From a virus, in the IMG/VR virus record IMGVR_UViG_3300027969_000206, positions 1 through 38,787 of that record: a stretch of 38,787 nt of DNA. The stretch is one strand, 5' to 3'. Under the pieces are notes generated by a model that saw only the letters and a list, made by a program, of their open reading frames with translations, was not told the DNA's origin and did not search any database. The translations under genes were made by a program, and so were the position numbers. Shown here in pieces: positions 8,425 to 17,699 of this stretch. The stretch's first letter is position 1, and the number at the start of each line of letters is the position of its first letter.

Positions 8425-8919
8425 ATGGCATTGCCTACCAAAATCTTACCTGGCTTTTTAGCCACGCTATACGCTCAACCGTCAACGACTCCAACGCCTT
8501 TGACTGTGGCTAACCTTTCTGTTTACGCAAGCGTAAGCGCATTGGCTGTATCTGGCAACTTAGTGCCTGTGGAAGCTATCCCTGCATTTGGTCAAGATGA
8601 TGCTGTTGCGTCTTTTGCTGTTGCTGGTGCGCGTCAGTCTGACAAAATCCCAACACAGTCAGCCCCCACAAGCATGACAATTACTGCGGCTTGGAACCCA
8701 AGCGACACAGTTCTTTTGTTGTTGCGCGGCGATGCTTACAACGGCACTATTGATCGCACTTTTGTGATTTCTGCTACCGATGGCACAGGCATTGTGAACT
8801 ACGCTTTTAACGGTCGCGTGAGCCAGTGGCAAATTGATAGTCAGCCAGGTGCAGAAGCCAAGGCGACATTTACAATTCATCCTCGCGGCAACCAGTACGG
8901 TTGGACTGCAAGCACCTAA
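8425..8919 (+). CDS. Major tail tube protein
   Basis: Likely structural subunit of the flexible tail tube. The 164-residue protein is beta-rich with few charged residues and has the PTSMTITAAWNPSD and ATFTIHPRGNQYGW segments reminiscent of small tube proteins. It has the strongest ribosome binding site in this block (GAAGGA, 8 bases upstream of ATG 8425), which fits an abundant protein. It lies between the tail terminator and the chaperone genes, where a tube protein is expected. Confidence 0.75.
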   Translation: MALPTKILPGFLATLYAQPSTTPTPLTVANLSVYASVSALAVSGNLVPVEAIPAFGQDDAVASFAVAGARQSDKIPTQSAPTSMTITAAWNPSDTVLLLLRGDAYNGTIDRTFVISATDGTGIVNYAFNGRVSQWQIDSQPGAEAKATFTIHPRGNQYGWTAST

Positions 8920-8920
8920 G

Positions 8921-9124
8921 ATGAGCGCCCTAAAAGAAGTGCTGGCAGAGATGACTAGCAGCTACGTCAGCCTTGATGTTTTGGCCCGCAGCCAGAATGT
9001 CAGCGCTGATGATGTGGCAAAAGCAATTGCCAAGGCAGACCCAGATTCTGCTGAGATGGTTGCTTTGCAGGCATTGGCTAAGTGGAATCCTGTGCAGGAA
9101 GAAGCCCCTAAAGATGCAGATTAA
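8921..9124 (+). CDS. Small acidic protein after tail tube
   Basis: A 67-residue ORF starting at ATG 8921, one base after the tail tube stop. The open frame extends back to 8834 inside the tube gene, but that extension is shadow. It has a helix-turn-helix-like spacing (LDVLARSQNVSADDVAKAIAKA) and an acidic tail (EEAPKDAD). I do not recognise a family. Tight packing with both neighbours (11-base overlap downstream) supports it as real. Confidence 0.65.
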   Translation: MSALKEVLAEMTSSYVSLDVLARSQNVSADDVAKAIAKADPDSAEMVALQALAKWNPVQEEAPKDAD

Positions 9125-9338
9125 AGACTCAAACGATTTGCTTGGATTCCTTGTCAACCAAGCGGAAACGGGAAACAAGCAATGGTTTGGGTTCTTGCAA
9201 CAAAAGATTATTGGCATTACATTGGCGCACCAGATCGCTGCCAATCATGCCGATAAGCTAACGCCAGAGCAAGTGGTGGATTACGTCATTGATTTAAACA
9301 ACGAAATATTTAATCGTCTTATCAGCAAAAAATCATGA
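9114..9338 (+). CDS. Small helical protein, unknown
   Basis: A 74-residue ORF from ATG 9114, overlapping the preceding gene by 11 bases and the following gene by 4. It is mostly helical (NDLLGFLVNQAETGNKQWFG; VVDYVIDLNNEIFNRLI). AGGAAG lies about 11 bases upstream. The same frame is open back to 8973 but only as an antisense-looking, Trp/Arg-rich shadow of the previous gene. No family recognised; position in the head-tail joining block suggests a minor morphogenesis role, which is inference. Confidence 0.6.
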   Translation: MQIKDSNDLLGFLVNQAETGNKQWFGFLQQKIIGITLAHQIAANHADKLTPEQVVDYVIDLNNEIFNRLISKKS

Positions 9339-9898
9339 CAGCCACAAAAGTTGAAGTAACTGGACTAAGCGATGCTTTGGCAGTCTTTGACGAACTTGCA
9401 GACGAAATCGGCGACAAAAAAGCTACAAGCAAAATTTTAGTGCCAGCAGCGCGTGAGGCTATGCGCCCTGTTTTACAGTCAGCTAGACTGTTGGCCCCTA
9501 AAGATACTGGCGACCTATCTAGAACGCTTCAGATTGAGGCTAGAAGGCCCAATAAGCGCGACCAGAGGTCTAAGTACGCCAGCCCAACAGATACGGTTAT
9601 TTCTTTGGTAACGACAAAGGCTTTTCCTAAAAAGAAACGCAAAGAGTTTTACGAAGAAAACAAAGCCTTGTATGCTTCTAACACAAAAGCCTATAAAAAG
9701 AAGTTCAAAGAATATGCGCTATCTATTGGTTTCCCTTATGACGCAAGGGCGATAGCGCAGGAGTTTGGGTCTGCTCATAACGGAGCGCACCCATTCATGA
9801 GGCCAGCGTTGGAATCAAACTCTACTGCGGTGGCAAACAAACTTGGTGAGATAATCGGCAGACGCTGTGAGGAATTCAGAGCGAAAAACATGAAATAA
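9335..9898 (+). CDS. HK97 gp10-family tail component
   Basis: The 187-residue protein has the HK97 gp10 pattern: N-terminal EVTGLSDALAVFDELADEIG, then AAREAMRPVLQSARLLAPKDTGDLSRTL with the characteristic APKDTG, and C-terminal AQEFGSAHNGAHPFMRPALE. The family is required for tail completion or assembly. A lysine-rich insertion (~residues 88-125) enlarges it over the usual ~120-150 residues. The start overlaps the previous stop by ATGA. In HK97 this gene precedes the tail tube; here it follows it. Confidence 0.88.
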   Translation: MTATKVEVTGLSDALAVFDELADEIGDKKATSKILVPAAREAMRPVLQSARLLAPKDTGDLSRTLQIEARRPNKRDQRSKYASPTDTVISLVTTKAFPKKKRKEFYEENKALYASNTKAYKKKFKEYALSIGFPYDARAIAQEFGSAHNGAHPFMRPALESNSTAVANKLGEIIGRRCEEFRAKNMK

Positions 9899-9909
9899 CA
9901 GGAAAAAAC

Positions 9910-10392
9910 ATGACAAAACTATCGACACTTCTTGGAAGTAAGTATCAAAGCAAACGTAAAAATTTATTTGTACGCCAATTTGAATTGGGTGGCCATACCT
10001 TTAAGGTAAGAGTGCCAACGGTGTCTGAATCAGATGCAATGTATGAGCGCATCCAAAGCCCAGCAGAGGCGGCAATTGAGCAAGTTTATGCAGAAATTGC
10101 CAAACCGCTTGAGCAATTTAAAGGTCAAGAAACTCAAGATTTTAAGTTTTTAGAAAACGACATTCTGGTCAATGGTCGTTCTTTGCGCGAGACTGCGCGG
10201 CTTAAATTAACTACACAAAACCGCATTACTGAGTTTGTAAAACTGTTAATTCCAGAAGCAGAAAACGATTCATTAAGTGATTTGACCTACAAAGAAATTG
10301 AAGAAGAATTCCCTATGTCGGTGCAGATTGCGCTGTTAGAAAAGATTGCCGAAGCTATCAGCCCAAGCTATAAGGAATCGCGGGGAAACTGA
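9910..10392 (+). CDS. Tail assembly chaperone (lambda gpG analogue)
   Basis: Predicted cytoplasmic chaperone that coats the tape measure protein during tail assembly. The 160-residue product is acidic and helical, and ends ...YKESRGN directly at a GGGAAAC slippery heptamer followed by TGA. It sits immediately before the tape measure gene, the position of lambda G. A fraction of ribosomes should shift -1 and add the downstream 119-residue segment, giving a 279-residue G-T product. The sequence of the chaperone itself shows no family signature that I can name; the call rests on position and the frameshift site. Confidence 0.85.
   Translation: MTKLSTLLGSKYQSKRKNLFVRQFELGGHTFKVRVPTVSESDAMYERIQSPAEAAIEQVYAEIAKPLEQFKGQETQDFKFLENDILVNGRSLRETARLKLTTQNRITEFVKLLIPEAENDSLSDLTYKEIEEEFPMSVQIALLEKIAEAISPSYKESRGN
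10383..10389 (+). promoter_or_regulatory. Programmed -1 ribosomal frameshift site
   Basis: GGGAAAC lies in the zero frame as G GGA AAC, immediately followed by the TGA stop (10390-10392). Slipping back one base re-pairs the tRNAs on GGG AAA and continues with CTG ATT GGC. The downstream frame has a TAA at 10371-10373, so the shift window is only about 16 bases and contains this heptamer. This is the X XXY YYZ pattern used by lambda (GGGAAAG). Confidence 0.88.
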
Positions 10393-10748
10393 TTGGCTCA
10401 TTGAGGAAACAAGTCGAAATTGCGATGATCTTCAATGGGCATACACATGACACTTTGGCAGATATAGATGATGTAACTATGTCGCAATTACAAACCATGT
10501 ATGCAGATGGCATGGTTGGAAATAATGGGGTTTTAGAAGTGCTTGGAACGCTTACCGCTGGCGTGTTTAATTACATGAGAACGGCAAATTCTAGCCCTTA
10601 TAAACTAGCCAACATTTTAGGTAATGCGTATGATTACATCTATCCACCATTGACAGAGCAAGACAAAAAACAAGCTGTGAATAATAGTTTGCTTGCTTTT
10701 ATGACACAAGCGCCAGGCTTCCAACAAGATAGGTTTAAACATGGCTAA
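10389..10748 (+). CDS. C-terminal T segment of the G-T tail chaperone fusion
   Basis: This frame supplies the C-terminal 119 residues of the frameshift fusion, beginning LIGSLRKQVEIAMIFNGHTH. The only start available inside it near the front is TTG 10401, without a ribosome binding site, so independent translation is unlikely. In lambda the T domain recruits the tail tube protein to the chaperone-coated tape measure, and this segment is expected to do likewise. It overlaps the tape measure start by 8 bases. The total fusion length, 279 residues, is typical. Confidence 0.82.
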   Translation: MIGSLRKQVEIAMIFNGHTHDTLADIDDVTMSQLQTMYADGMVGNNGVLEVLGTLTAGVFNYMRTANSSPYKLANILGNAYDYIYPPLTEQDKKQAVNNSLLAFMTQAPGFQQDRFKHG

Positions 10749-12657
10749 TACGATTGCAAGATTAGGCGTTCGACTTGGCATTGACAGCGCCGAATTTACA
10801 AAAGGCATTGAAGCTGCTAAGAAAGACTTGTCTAATTTTGCAACCGCAGCCACGGGATATGCAACCGTAGCATCTGCGGCATTTACGGCAATGACTTTCC
10901 AAGCGTTGCAGTTTGCTGATTCAATTGCTGATGTGGCAAAAGCAAATGATGTAGCTATTAGTACCGTCCTACAGTTAAGCTCTGCTTTACAACAAAACGG
11001 TGGCAATGCTGAAAATGCCAGCAAGATGTTATCGGCTTTTACGGCTTTTGTAGACAAAGCTGCAAGCGGTTCATTTGATGCTCAAAAATCATTTAAAGAT
11101 GTTGGAATAAGTCTTAAAGACATTGCCACAATGGATATGGAATCCTTGATGGCTAAGACTCTTGCGGGTCTTAATCAAATGCCAGATACATTGACGCGCA
11201 ATGCTAGGGCAATGGATTTCTTTGGCAAAGCAGCCAAGGGCGTTGACATGGTTGGCTTGTCTGACGACATGAGCAAAACGTCAGCAATTACTGAGAAACA
11301 AACAAAAGCAATTGAAGATGCTGCCAAGGCTTGGGATTTATTAGAAAAAAGAACACATGATGCGTTAGTGACTTTTACATCTTTTGTTGGTACGCCAATG
11401 TTGAAGATGGTTGAACAGCTTGTTCAATTGCCTAAATATATTGATCAAGTCATTATTTCTTTTCAAAATTTAGGTAACACAATTAGTTTTGTTAGTCGTT
11501 TATCTTCTGCTGTTCTTACAAGAGATGCAGACGCTTTAAAAAGTGTTTTTGAAGACTATAAAAAAATACAAGCTGCAATATCTCTTGGCGAATTTGATGG
11601 CGGCGGGGATAGTTATGATAATAAAACATCTACAAAAGATAATTCTCAAAAACGTCAAACAAAATTAGGCGTAGACCCAGAAGCTGTAAAAGCAGAAGCA
11701 TTAAGACAACAGCAGATTCGTTTTAATATTACTCAACGTCAGCGCGAAGGCAAAGAAATTGAAGACAACACCAAGCGCATGGTGGAACAATTTGCAACTG
11801 AAAGTTTGCGCCAAGATGCTTATGCAAGAACTTTAAAAGATAAACAAGCAGAGTTTGAGTTAGATATTGCTGGCAAGCACATGAGAGAAGAAGACTTGCG
11901 ACTTGCTAAAGATATTTTACAAATTGAAAGTAATCGTGCTGAAAAAATAAGAGAAATAAAATTAAACAATGATTTGAATCTGGCAGCGCAAGAGCAACTA
12001 ATTGACAGGGAAAATCAATTAGCTACTGAAGCAGAACGACTTGCAAGGGCTAGAAATGAACTAAGCAGGTCAGTTCGTGAGGGTTCATTAGAACAAGGTT
12101 TTGGCATGGCAATGGAAGACTACTTCCGTAATGCAGCCACCGAAATGGAGCGTGGCCAGCAAATCTTTACTTCTGTCATTGGCAACATGGGCGCTGCAAT
12201 AGATAACTTTGTTCGGACGGGCAAGTTTGCATTTAAAGATTTTGCTAAAAGCATTATTCAAGACATTATTGCTATTCAATTAAAAGCGCAAGCAACACAA
12301 TTGTTATCTGGTGCTTTGTCTATGTTTGGTGGCAAATACACGCCAGGCTCTAACAGCTTTGTTGGCCCTATGCCGCAAGGCTTTGCCGATGGAGGCTCAC
12401 CACCTGTTGGCGTTGCATCGCTTGTTGGCGAGCGTGGGCCTGAATTGTTTATTCCAAAAACAGCAGGTACAATCATTCCAAATGGCTCACTTGCTGGCGC
12501 AATGGGTGGCGGGCAAACTGTTAACTACAACGGGCCATACATTGCCAGCATGAGTGCAATTGATACGCAGTCAGCCACACAATTCTTGGCAAAGAACAAA
12601 CAGACGATTTGGGCTGTAAATCAATCTGCTCAACGATCTTTACCAGTGAGCAAGTAA
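10741..12657 (+). CDS. Tail tape measure protein
   Basis: Sets tail length and is ejected with DNA. At 638 residues it is short; at roughly 1.5 angstrom per residue it predicts a tail near 95 nm. The N-terminus (ARLGVRLGIDSAEFTKGIEA) is a common start for lambda-type tape measures, followed by alanine-rich hydrophobic helices (~35-60), a long charged coiled coil (~310-440), and a C-terminal region with GFADGGSPPVGVASLVGERGP, the familiar tape-measure tail motif, continuing ELFIPKTAGTIIPNG. It lies directly after the chaperone pair. Confidence 0.95.
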   Translation: MANTIARLGVRLGIDSAEFTKGIEAAKKDLSNFATAATGYATVASAAFTAMTFQALQFADSIADVAKANDVAISTVLQLSSALQQNGGNAENASKMLSAFTAFVDKAASGSFDAQKSFKDVGISLKDIATMDMESLMAKTLAGLNQMPDTLTRNARAMDFFGKAAKGVDMVGLSDDMSKTSAITEKQTKAIEDAAKAWDLLEKRTHDALVTFTSFVGTPMLKMVEQLVQLPKYIDQVIISFQNLGNTISFVSRLSSAVLTRDADALKSVFEDYKKIQAAISLGEFDGGGDSYDNKTSTKDNSQKRQTKLGVDPEAVKAEALRQQQIRFNITQRQREGKEIEDNTKRMVEQFATESLRQDAYARTLKDKQAEFELDIAGKHMREEDLRLAKDILQIESNRAEKIREIKLNNDLNLAAQEQLIDRENQLATEAERLARARNELSRSVREGSLEQGFGMAMEDYFRNAATEMERGQQIFTSVIGNMGAAIDNFVRTGKFAFKDFAKSIIQDIIAIQLKAQATQLLSGALSMFGGKYTPGSNSFVGPMPQGFADGGSPPVGVASLVGERGPELFIPKTAGTIIPNGSLAGAMGGGQTVNYNGPYIASMSAIDTQSATQFLAKNKQTIWAVNQSAQRSLPVSK

Positions 12658-12658
12658 T

Positions 12659-13339
12659 ATGAGCCTGCAAGCCATTCTTTCAATCAGCGAATCTGTTGGC
12701 ATCAACGATCAGCGCTTTGTTGGTCAAACAATCAGCCGCAACCAAAAAATTACAACTTCAGAAATTTTGACTGTTGTTCCTTTTGCGTTTGAACTAAAGC
12801 CAATGAACTACCTTCTGTATTCGCAGAATCGTGGATTGCTTAACACTTTGCGGATTCCTGACAAAGCCATAACTCAATACATTAATTTTGGTTCAACTGG
12901 TTGGGTGAACTACATTAAATATCAGGGAGACATGACTTCTGCTGAAATTTCAGCTTGTCAATGGCAAACATCTAGCGCAGCAAAAGTTCTTGTGCTTGGT
13001 TCTTTGCCATCAATCTCAAGTGGTGCATATTTGTTTAAGATTGGCGATTTTGTTCAAGTTGGTTTGTACTCATACATTGTTACGGATAATGTCTTGCGAG
13101 GGGGTGCTGCAACCGTAAACGTACCAGTGCATCGAAGTTTAATTAGTGCATTAACTTCTCCAGTTGCTTGTGTAGCTGGCGAGTACGGGACAACAGTATC
13201 TATGGGAGGCTCTACATATACTGGTGTAACTTTTCCTGTGATCTTGCGCGAATACCCAACTTACACTCTTATTCCAATGACTAATGATTCATTTATTAGT
13301 TGGAATGGAACATTTAAAGCATTTGAAAGCGTACTATGA
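12659..13339 (+). CDS. Minor tail / distal tail protein
   Basis: A 226-residue beta-rich protein two bases after the tape measure stop, the usual place of the distal tail protein that bridges tube and tip. It includes STGWVNYIKYQGDMTSAEISACQWQ (in part) and LFKIGDFVQVGLYSYIVTDN, an OB-fold-like stretch. No specific family signature is visible to me. Position and beta character support a tail-tip structural role. Confidence 0.65.
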   Translation: MSLQAILSISESVGINDQRFVGQTISRNQKITTSEILTVVPFAFELKPMNYLLYSQNRGLLNTLRIPDKAITQYINFGSTGWVNYIKYQGDMTSAEISACQWQTSSAAKVLVLGSLPSISSGAYLFKIGDFVQVGLYSYIVTDNVLRGGAATVNVPVHRSLISALTSPVACVAGEYGTTVSMGGSTYTGVTFPVILREYPTYTLIPMTNDSFISWNGTFKAFESVL

Positions 13340-13929
13340 ACGTAATTGCGCCTGTAGATGGAACAAGCAGCATTAGGCTTGCTGATTTTGTCCGTGTAAA
13401 TACTGGTACTGACATTTATCGTTTTACAACGGCTCCATCAAATACATTGGTTTCAGCAGTTGATTCAACGGCGTTTAGTGCTGTTGGCACTTTGATGAAA
13501 ATTGGCGATGTTCAGAGAGACATTAAAAGTACGGCAAATGAAACTACTGTTACTTTAATTGGTATTGATACTGCAATGTTGGGTTGGGTTCTTGGGCAGT
13601 CTGTAAAAGGTTCACAAATTGATATGTGGCATGGCTTTTACAACGAAGCTAATCAATTGATTACAACTGGTGGAACTGGTGGTTTGTATCAGTTTTTTAG
13701 CGGCATCATTACATCGTTTACCATCTCTGAAACATGGATGGAAGAAGCGCGTAGTTATGTTGGAACAATCACAATTGCTGCATCTGCAATACAGTTAATT
13801 TTGCAAAACAGGATTGCTGGTCGATACACAAATAACAATTCATGGCAATTTTTTAACAGCACAGACACTTCAATGAATCGTGTAAATTTCATTGAAACTA
13901 TCAATTACGAATTTGGTAAGAACGTATGA
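13336..13929 (+). CDS. Tail tip hub-like protein (DUF2163-like)
   Basis: A 197-residue protein overlapping its neighbours by 4 bases on both sides. IRLADFVRVNTGTDIYRFTT at the start and GLYQFFSGIITSFTISE in the middle resemble DUF2163/hub proteins of siphovirus and gene-transfer-agent tips, in which a region binding the tail fibre precedes SITSFTISE-like strands. It likely forms part of the tip complex beneath the distal tail ring and next to the J-like protein. Family assignment is moderate. Confidence 0.6.
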   Translation: MNVIAPVDGTSSIRLADFVRVNTGTDIYRFTTAPSNTLVSAVDSTAFSAVGTLMKIGDVQRDIKSTANETTVTLIGIDTAMLGWVLGQSVKGSQIDMWHGFYNEANQLITTGGTGGLYQFFSGIITSFTISETWMEEARSYVGTITIAASAIQLILQNRIAGRYTNNNSWQFFNSTDTSMNRVNFIETINYEFGKNV

Positions 13930-14372
13930 TTGTTCGCCAAGCAACCCCATTTGATATCCCTGTGCTTTTAGATATGCTTCGCAGGTATAGGAAGTTAACT
14001 CCCTTGGAGTTTCTTGCTGAAGCTGATGACGCAGAATATATAACCAATTTGTTAACAGAGATGATGGCTGGAAAAGGCGTTGTGCTTGTTGTTGACAATG
14101 ATGGTATTGTTGGAATGTTGCTTGCCTCAATATCGCCCAGTATTTGGTCGCCAAAGCATTTTTTAATGACAGAGTTGGCGTATTGGGTTGAGCCTGAATC
14201 TCGCGGCGGTACGGCTGGTTATAGATTGTTAACAGAATACAAAAAAATAGGAATGCAAATGAAAAAAGAAAAACGCATTTGCAATTTCTTAATCAGTAAA
14301 ATGAGCAATAGCCCGAACCTTCAATATCAGAAATTCGGATTTGACAAACTTGAAGAATTTTGGGTGATCTAA
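13926..14372 (+). CDS. GNAT-fold acetyltransferase-like protein in tail module
   Basis: A 148-residue protein with a GNAT layout: IVRQATPFDIPVLLDMLRRY at the N-terminus, central strands around GKGVVLVVDNDGIVGMLLAS, then ELAYWVEPESRGGTAGYRLL whose RGGTAG is the acetyl-CoA pyrophosphate-binding loop position, and a final YQKFGFDKLEEFW. Genes of this type recur between tail-tip genes of siphoviruses; their target is unknown and some may be structural. It overlaps the previous gene by ATGA and abuts the J-like gene. Confidence 0.75.
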   Translation: MIVRQATPFDIPVLLDMLRRYRKLTPLEFLAEADDAEYITNLLTEMMAGKGVVLVVDNDGIVGMLLASISPSIWSPKHFLMTELAYWVEPESRGGTAGYRLLTEYKKIGMQMKKEKRICNFLISKMSNSPNLQYQKFGFDKLEEFWVI

Positions 14373-17300
14373 ATGCCAGGTTCAATTATTGCCGCTGAAT
14401 TAGGTCTTGCTGGATTTGAAGCTATTGCTACCGCTTTTGCAATTAACATGGTTGCTGCATCTGTTATCAGCAAAGCATTTGGGCCACAAGCGCCTAATTT
14501 TAATGATGCTACGCAAAACCCTGGCAGTCGTTCGCAAGTCCCGCCAGCAGGTGACAACAAAGTGCCAGTTGTTTATGGTTCTGCTTATCTTGGCGGCATC
14601 ATTACAGACTTAAGCATTACGTCTGACAATCAAAAACTATTTTATGTTTTGACACTTGCTGAGGTCACAAACACAGAAACAGGCGGCACTCCAGATACAT
14701 ATACATTTGGCGATGTGTATTGGGGCGGCAAGAAATGCGTATTTGGAACTGGAGCAGACACATACAAAGTTGTTGGCTTGTTGGATGAATCTACAGGCAT
14801 AACCGATACAACTGTTGCAGGAAAGATGAATATTTATCTTTACCGCAATGGCTCATCATCTGGCACAAATACATCTTTGACAGCTATTCAGGTAATGCAA
14901 TCCTCTGGACTTGTTTACCAATGGGATAACACAAAGTTAATGAGTAATTCTGCGTTTGCAATTATTGAATTGACGTACAACAGAGAAGCAAATATTACGG
15001 GTATCCAACAAACTAGATTTCAAATTACAAATAGCCGCTACAAGCCTGGCGATTGCTTTAGCGATTATTGGCAATCTGAAAGATATGGCGCTGGCTTATT
15101 GTTGTCTCAAATTGACACAACATCGTTAACAGCTTTAAATACTTACAGTGATGAAAATTTTTCATATATTCCGTCTGGTGGAGGTAGCGCAACGCAAGCT
15201 AGATTTAGATTTGATGGAGCGTTAGAAACCACCAACACGATCATGACCAATATGCAGTCAATGGCATCGTGCTGCGACTGTTTAATTAAGTACAACCAGA
15301 TCACTGGTAAATGGGGCGTTATTGTTCAAAAGCCAACCTACACAGTGGTAATGGACATTAACGACTCAAACATGGTGTCTGCAATTCAAGTGTCTCCAAT
15401 TGACCTTGCATCTAGCTACAACATTGCTGAAGTAAAGTTTCCAGACGGAACTGCAAAAGACAGTTTTAACAGCGCCACGTTTGATTTATCCATAATTAAT
15501 CCTTCGTTGCTTTATCCTAATGAACCAATTAACAAACAGACTATTAGTTTGCCATTGGTAAACAATAGCGTTCGTTCACAATATTTAGCAAACCGATTTT
15601 TAGAATCTGCAAGAGAAGATTTGCAAATCAAAGTTGACATTAACTTTTCAGGCATTCAGTTAGATGCTGGAGATGTTGTAACAGTTACAAATGCAAATTA
15701 CGGATGGTCTGCAAAGTTATTTAGAATTTCTCAAATTGTTGAAAAGTTTAGTGATGACGGACAAGTTACTGCTGGTTTGTCTTTAATGGAATTTAATCCA
15801 TTAGTTTATGACGACATGAGCATTACGCAATTCAAGCCATCGCCAAACACAGGTATTGGTTCGCCTCTTGGTTTTGGTACGCTTTATGTGCCTAGCGTAA
15901 CTAATATTCAAACAACTGCGCCAATACCTTCTTTTGATGTTTTTGTAACAGCGGCAAGTAATGGCATTGTGCAATATGCAGAAGTTTATTACTCTGCCTA
16001 CTCCTCGCCAACTTTGTCTCAAAGGTTCTTTGCTGGAACAACGGCAATTAACCCTGGCGGCAATCCGTACAGCCCTTCATCATCAATGGGCGTTGTTACC
16101 ATAAGCAACATACCACAGGGAGATTGGTATTTTTCTGTCAAGTATGTAAACGCACTTGGCTCAAGCAACTTTTCTGCATCATCTTCTGTATTTCAATGGC
16201 GTCCATTAACTTTTCAGTTCAGCAAACGATGGTTGGCTGTTGCATACGCAGACAACGCTACAGGTACAAGTGGGTTTAGTTATATTGCCCGTAACAAAGC
16301 CTACTTTGGCATTTACAACAATGACACAGCTAATGGCGGTACAGACCCAACGCTATACACATGGTATTCAGTAGCCGCATTTGGAACAACAAATTATTTG
16401 CTTTATGCAAACCGTCAAAACCGCAAATTTAGTTTTGATGTAGGTACTGCTGGATACATAAATTTGGGCGGCGCTTTTGTTCCTACCAATACATCTATTT
16501 ATGACTCAACTCAATGGTCTGCTTTGCTTGACCCAGCAGGTAGCGTTCAAAGTTTTATTGACTTGGATGTGAGAACTGGTCAACTTACGATTACTGGCGC
16601 TACGGGTAACAACTTAAACGATGGATTTTTGGCTGTAACCAACAACCCAGATGGTTCAATGAAGGTCAATTTGCATGACTATTTAAATTTTGGCGCTGGC
16701 GTTTATTCAAAATCATTTAATGCCGCAACTCTTACCATTGACATTTATGGTCGCGTTGTTGGATTTACCGAATCTGATAATTTCTATTACACAGAACAAG
16801 TATTTATTGCTACTGCTGGTCAAACAAGTTTTAGTTTTACACATACAGTTGGCTGGATTCTTGTGTTTCGTAATGGCGTATTGCTTGACCCAAGCGAATA
16901 CAGCGAAACAAGCACCACTGTGGTTATGAGCAATGCTTGTGTTGTAAGTGAAACAGTTGTTATCATTTTCATGAGAGGCAATAGCACAAGCGTATATTAC
17001 GAACCATTAAATATAACAATTGGGTCAAGCGGTTCAAACACTGTTACTTATTCTGGTCTGCCTTGGAATCAAGTTAAAGCTGGTGATGTGTTGTCATTTA
17101 CAAATACAGGCTCACCAACTACTTACACCGTTTCTACTGTCAACCAAACAACCAAAGTAATTACGTTTACCACAACAATTTCTGGAGCTACTGCTGGATT
17201 GACAATTTATCGGTATCGAGCTGCTGGTTCAAACTATGCGCCATTTACTAGGTACGATCAGGACGTTTCGTCAATTACAAGTTTTAGTCCAACAACTTAT

Positions 17301-17690
17301 CAAATAAGAAACGGATTTGAATTTATTTTTGTAAACGGTGTTCAATTTAGCGAAATTGATTATGATGTAAACGTAACAACAAGCGCATTAGATGGGTTTC
17401 CTTCGGCTTTGACTGGTCGTTTATCCATAATTCAATTTGCACCAAATAACTTGGCTGTGCCAGCAAGCAACATTGCTAACACGCCAGCTTACTCAACTTC
17501 TGGTCAAACAACTTACCCATTCCCAAATAATCCTTTGTCAATGGAAATTTATGCCAATGGATTTTTACTAACAAAAGGTTCAGGATATGATTACACGGCA
17601 AGTGCAAACAATTTTATTTTGACAACCGCTTTTGACAATAATTTGACGTTGCTTAATCAACAAACTTTTGCAAGGATAGGCGCTGCCTAA
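14373..17690 (+). CDS. Tail tip attachment protein, lambda J-like
   Basis: Central tip protein that contacts the host receptor. The 1105-residue protein starts with a hydrophobic glycine/alanine segment (IAAELGLAGFEAIATAFAIN), then PPAGDNKVPVVYGSAYLGG, a classic J-like opening (Phage-tail_3 type region up to ~residue 480, including SMASCCDCLIKYNQITGKWG). A fibronectin-III-like section spans ~500-610 (DVFVTAASNGIVQYAEVYYS; GDWYFSVKYVNALGSSNFSA), and the C-terminal ~450 residues are beta-rich modules, two resembling each other around FIATAGQTSFSFTH and FEFIFVNGVQF. Host specificity is likely in the C-terminus. Confidence 0.9.
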   Translation: MPGSIIAAELGLAGFEAIATAFAINMVAASVISKAFGPQAPNFNDATQNPGSRSQVPPAGDNKVPVVYGSAYLGGIITDLSITSDNQKLFYVLTLAEVTNTETGGTPDTYTFGDVYWGGKKCVFGTGADTYKVVGLLDESTGITDTTVAGKMNIYLYRNGSSSGTNTSLTAIQVMQSSGLVYQWDNTKLMSNSAFAIIELTYNREANITGIQQTRFQITNSRYKPGDCFSDYWQSERYGAGLLLSQIDTTSLTALNTYSDENFSYIPSGGGSATQARFRFDGALETTNTIMTNMQSMASCCDCLIKYNQITGKWGVIVQKPTYTVVMDINDSNMVSAIQVSPIDLASSYNIAEVKFPDGTAKDSFNSATFDLSIINPSLLYPNEPINKQTISLPLVNNSVRSQYLANRFLESAREDLQIKVDINFSGIQLDAGDVVTVTNANYGWSAKLFRISQIVEKFSDDGQVTAGLSLMEFNPLVYDDMSITQFKPSPNTGIGSPLGFGTLYVPSVTNIQTTAPIPSFDVFVTAASNGIVQYAEVYYSAYSSPTLSQRFFAGTTAINPGGNPYSPSSSMGVVTISNIPQGDWYFSVKYVNALGSSNFSASSSVFQWRPLTFQFSKRWLAVAYADNATGTSGFSYIARNKAYFGIYNNDTANGGTDPTLYTWYSVAAFGTTNYLLYANRQNRKFSFDVGTAGYINLGGAFVPTNTSIYDSTQWSALLDPAGSVQSFIDLDVRTGQLTITGATGNNLNDGFLAVTNNPDGSMKVNLHDYLNFGAGVYSKSFNAATLTIDIYGRVVGFTESDNFYYTEQVFIATAGQTSFSFTHTVGWILVFRNGVLLDPSEYSETSTTVVMSNACVVSETVVIIFMRGNSTSVYYEPLNITIGSSGSNTVTYSGLPWNQVKAGDVLSFTNTGSPTTYTVSTVNQTTKVITFTTTISGATAGLTIYRYRAAGSNYAPFTRYDQDVSSITSFSPTTYQIRNGFEFIFVNGVQFSEIDYDVNVTTSALDGFPSALTGRLSIIQFAPNNLAVPASNIANTPAYSTSGQTTYPFPNNPLSMEIYANGFLLTKGSGYDYTASANNFILTTAFDNNLTLLNQQTFARIGAA

Positions 17691-17699
17691 AGGAGAACT

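Noticed and set aside
10401-10748. Independent gene from TTG 10401
   Set aside because: No ribosome binding site, and a canonical in-phase slippery heptamer explains its expression better.
10617-11057. 146-codon minus-strand ORF over the tape measure start
   Set aside because: Shadow of an alanine-rich coding region; no independent support.
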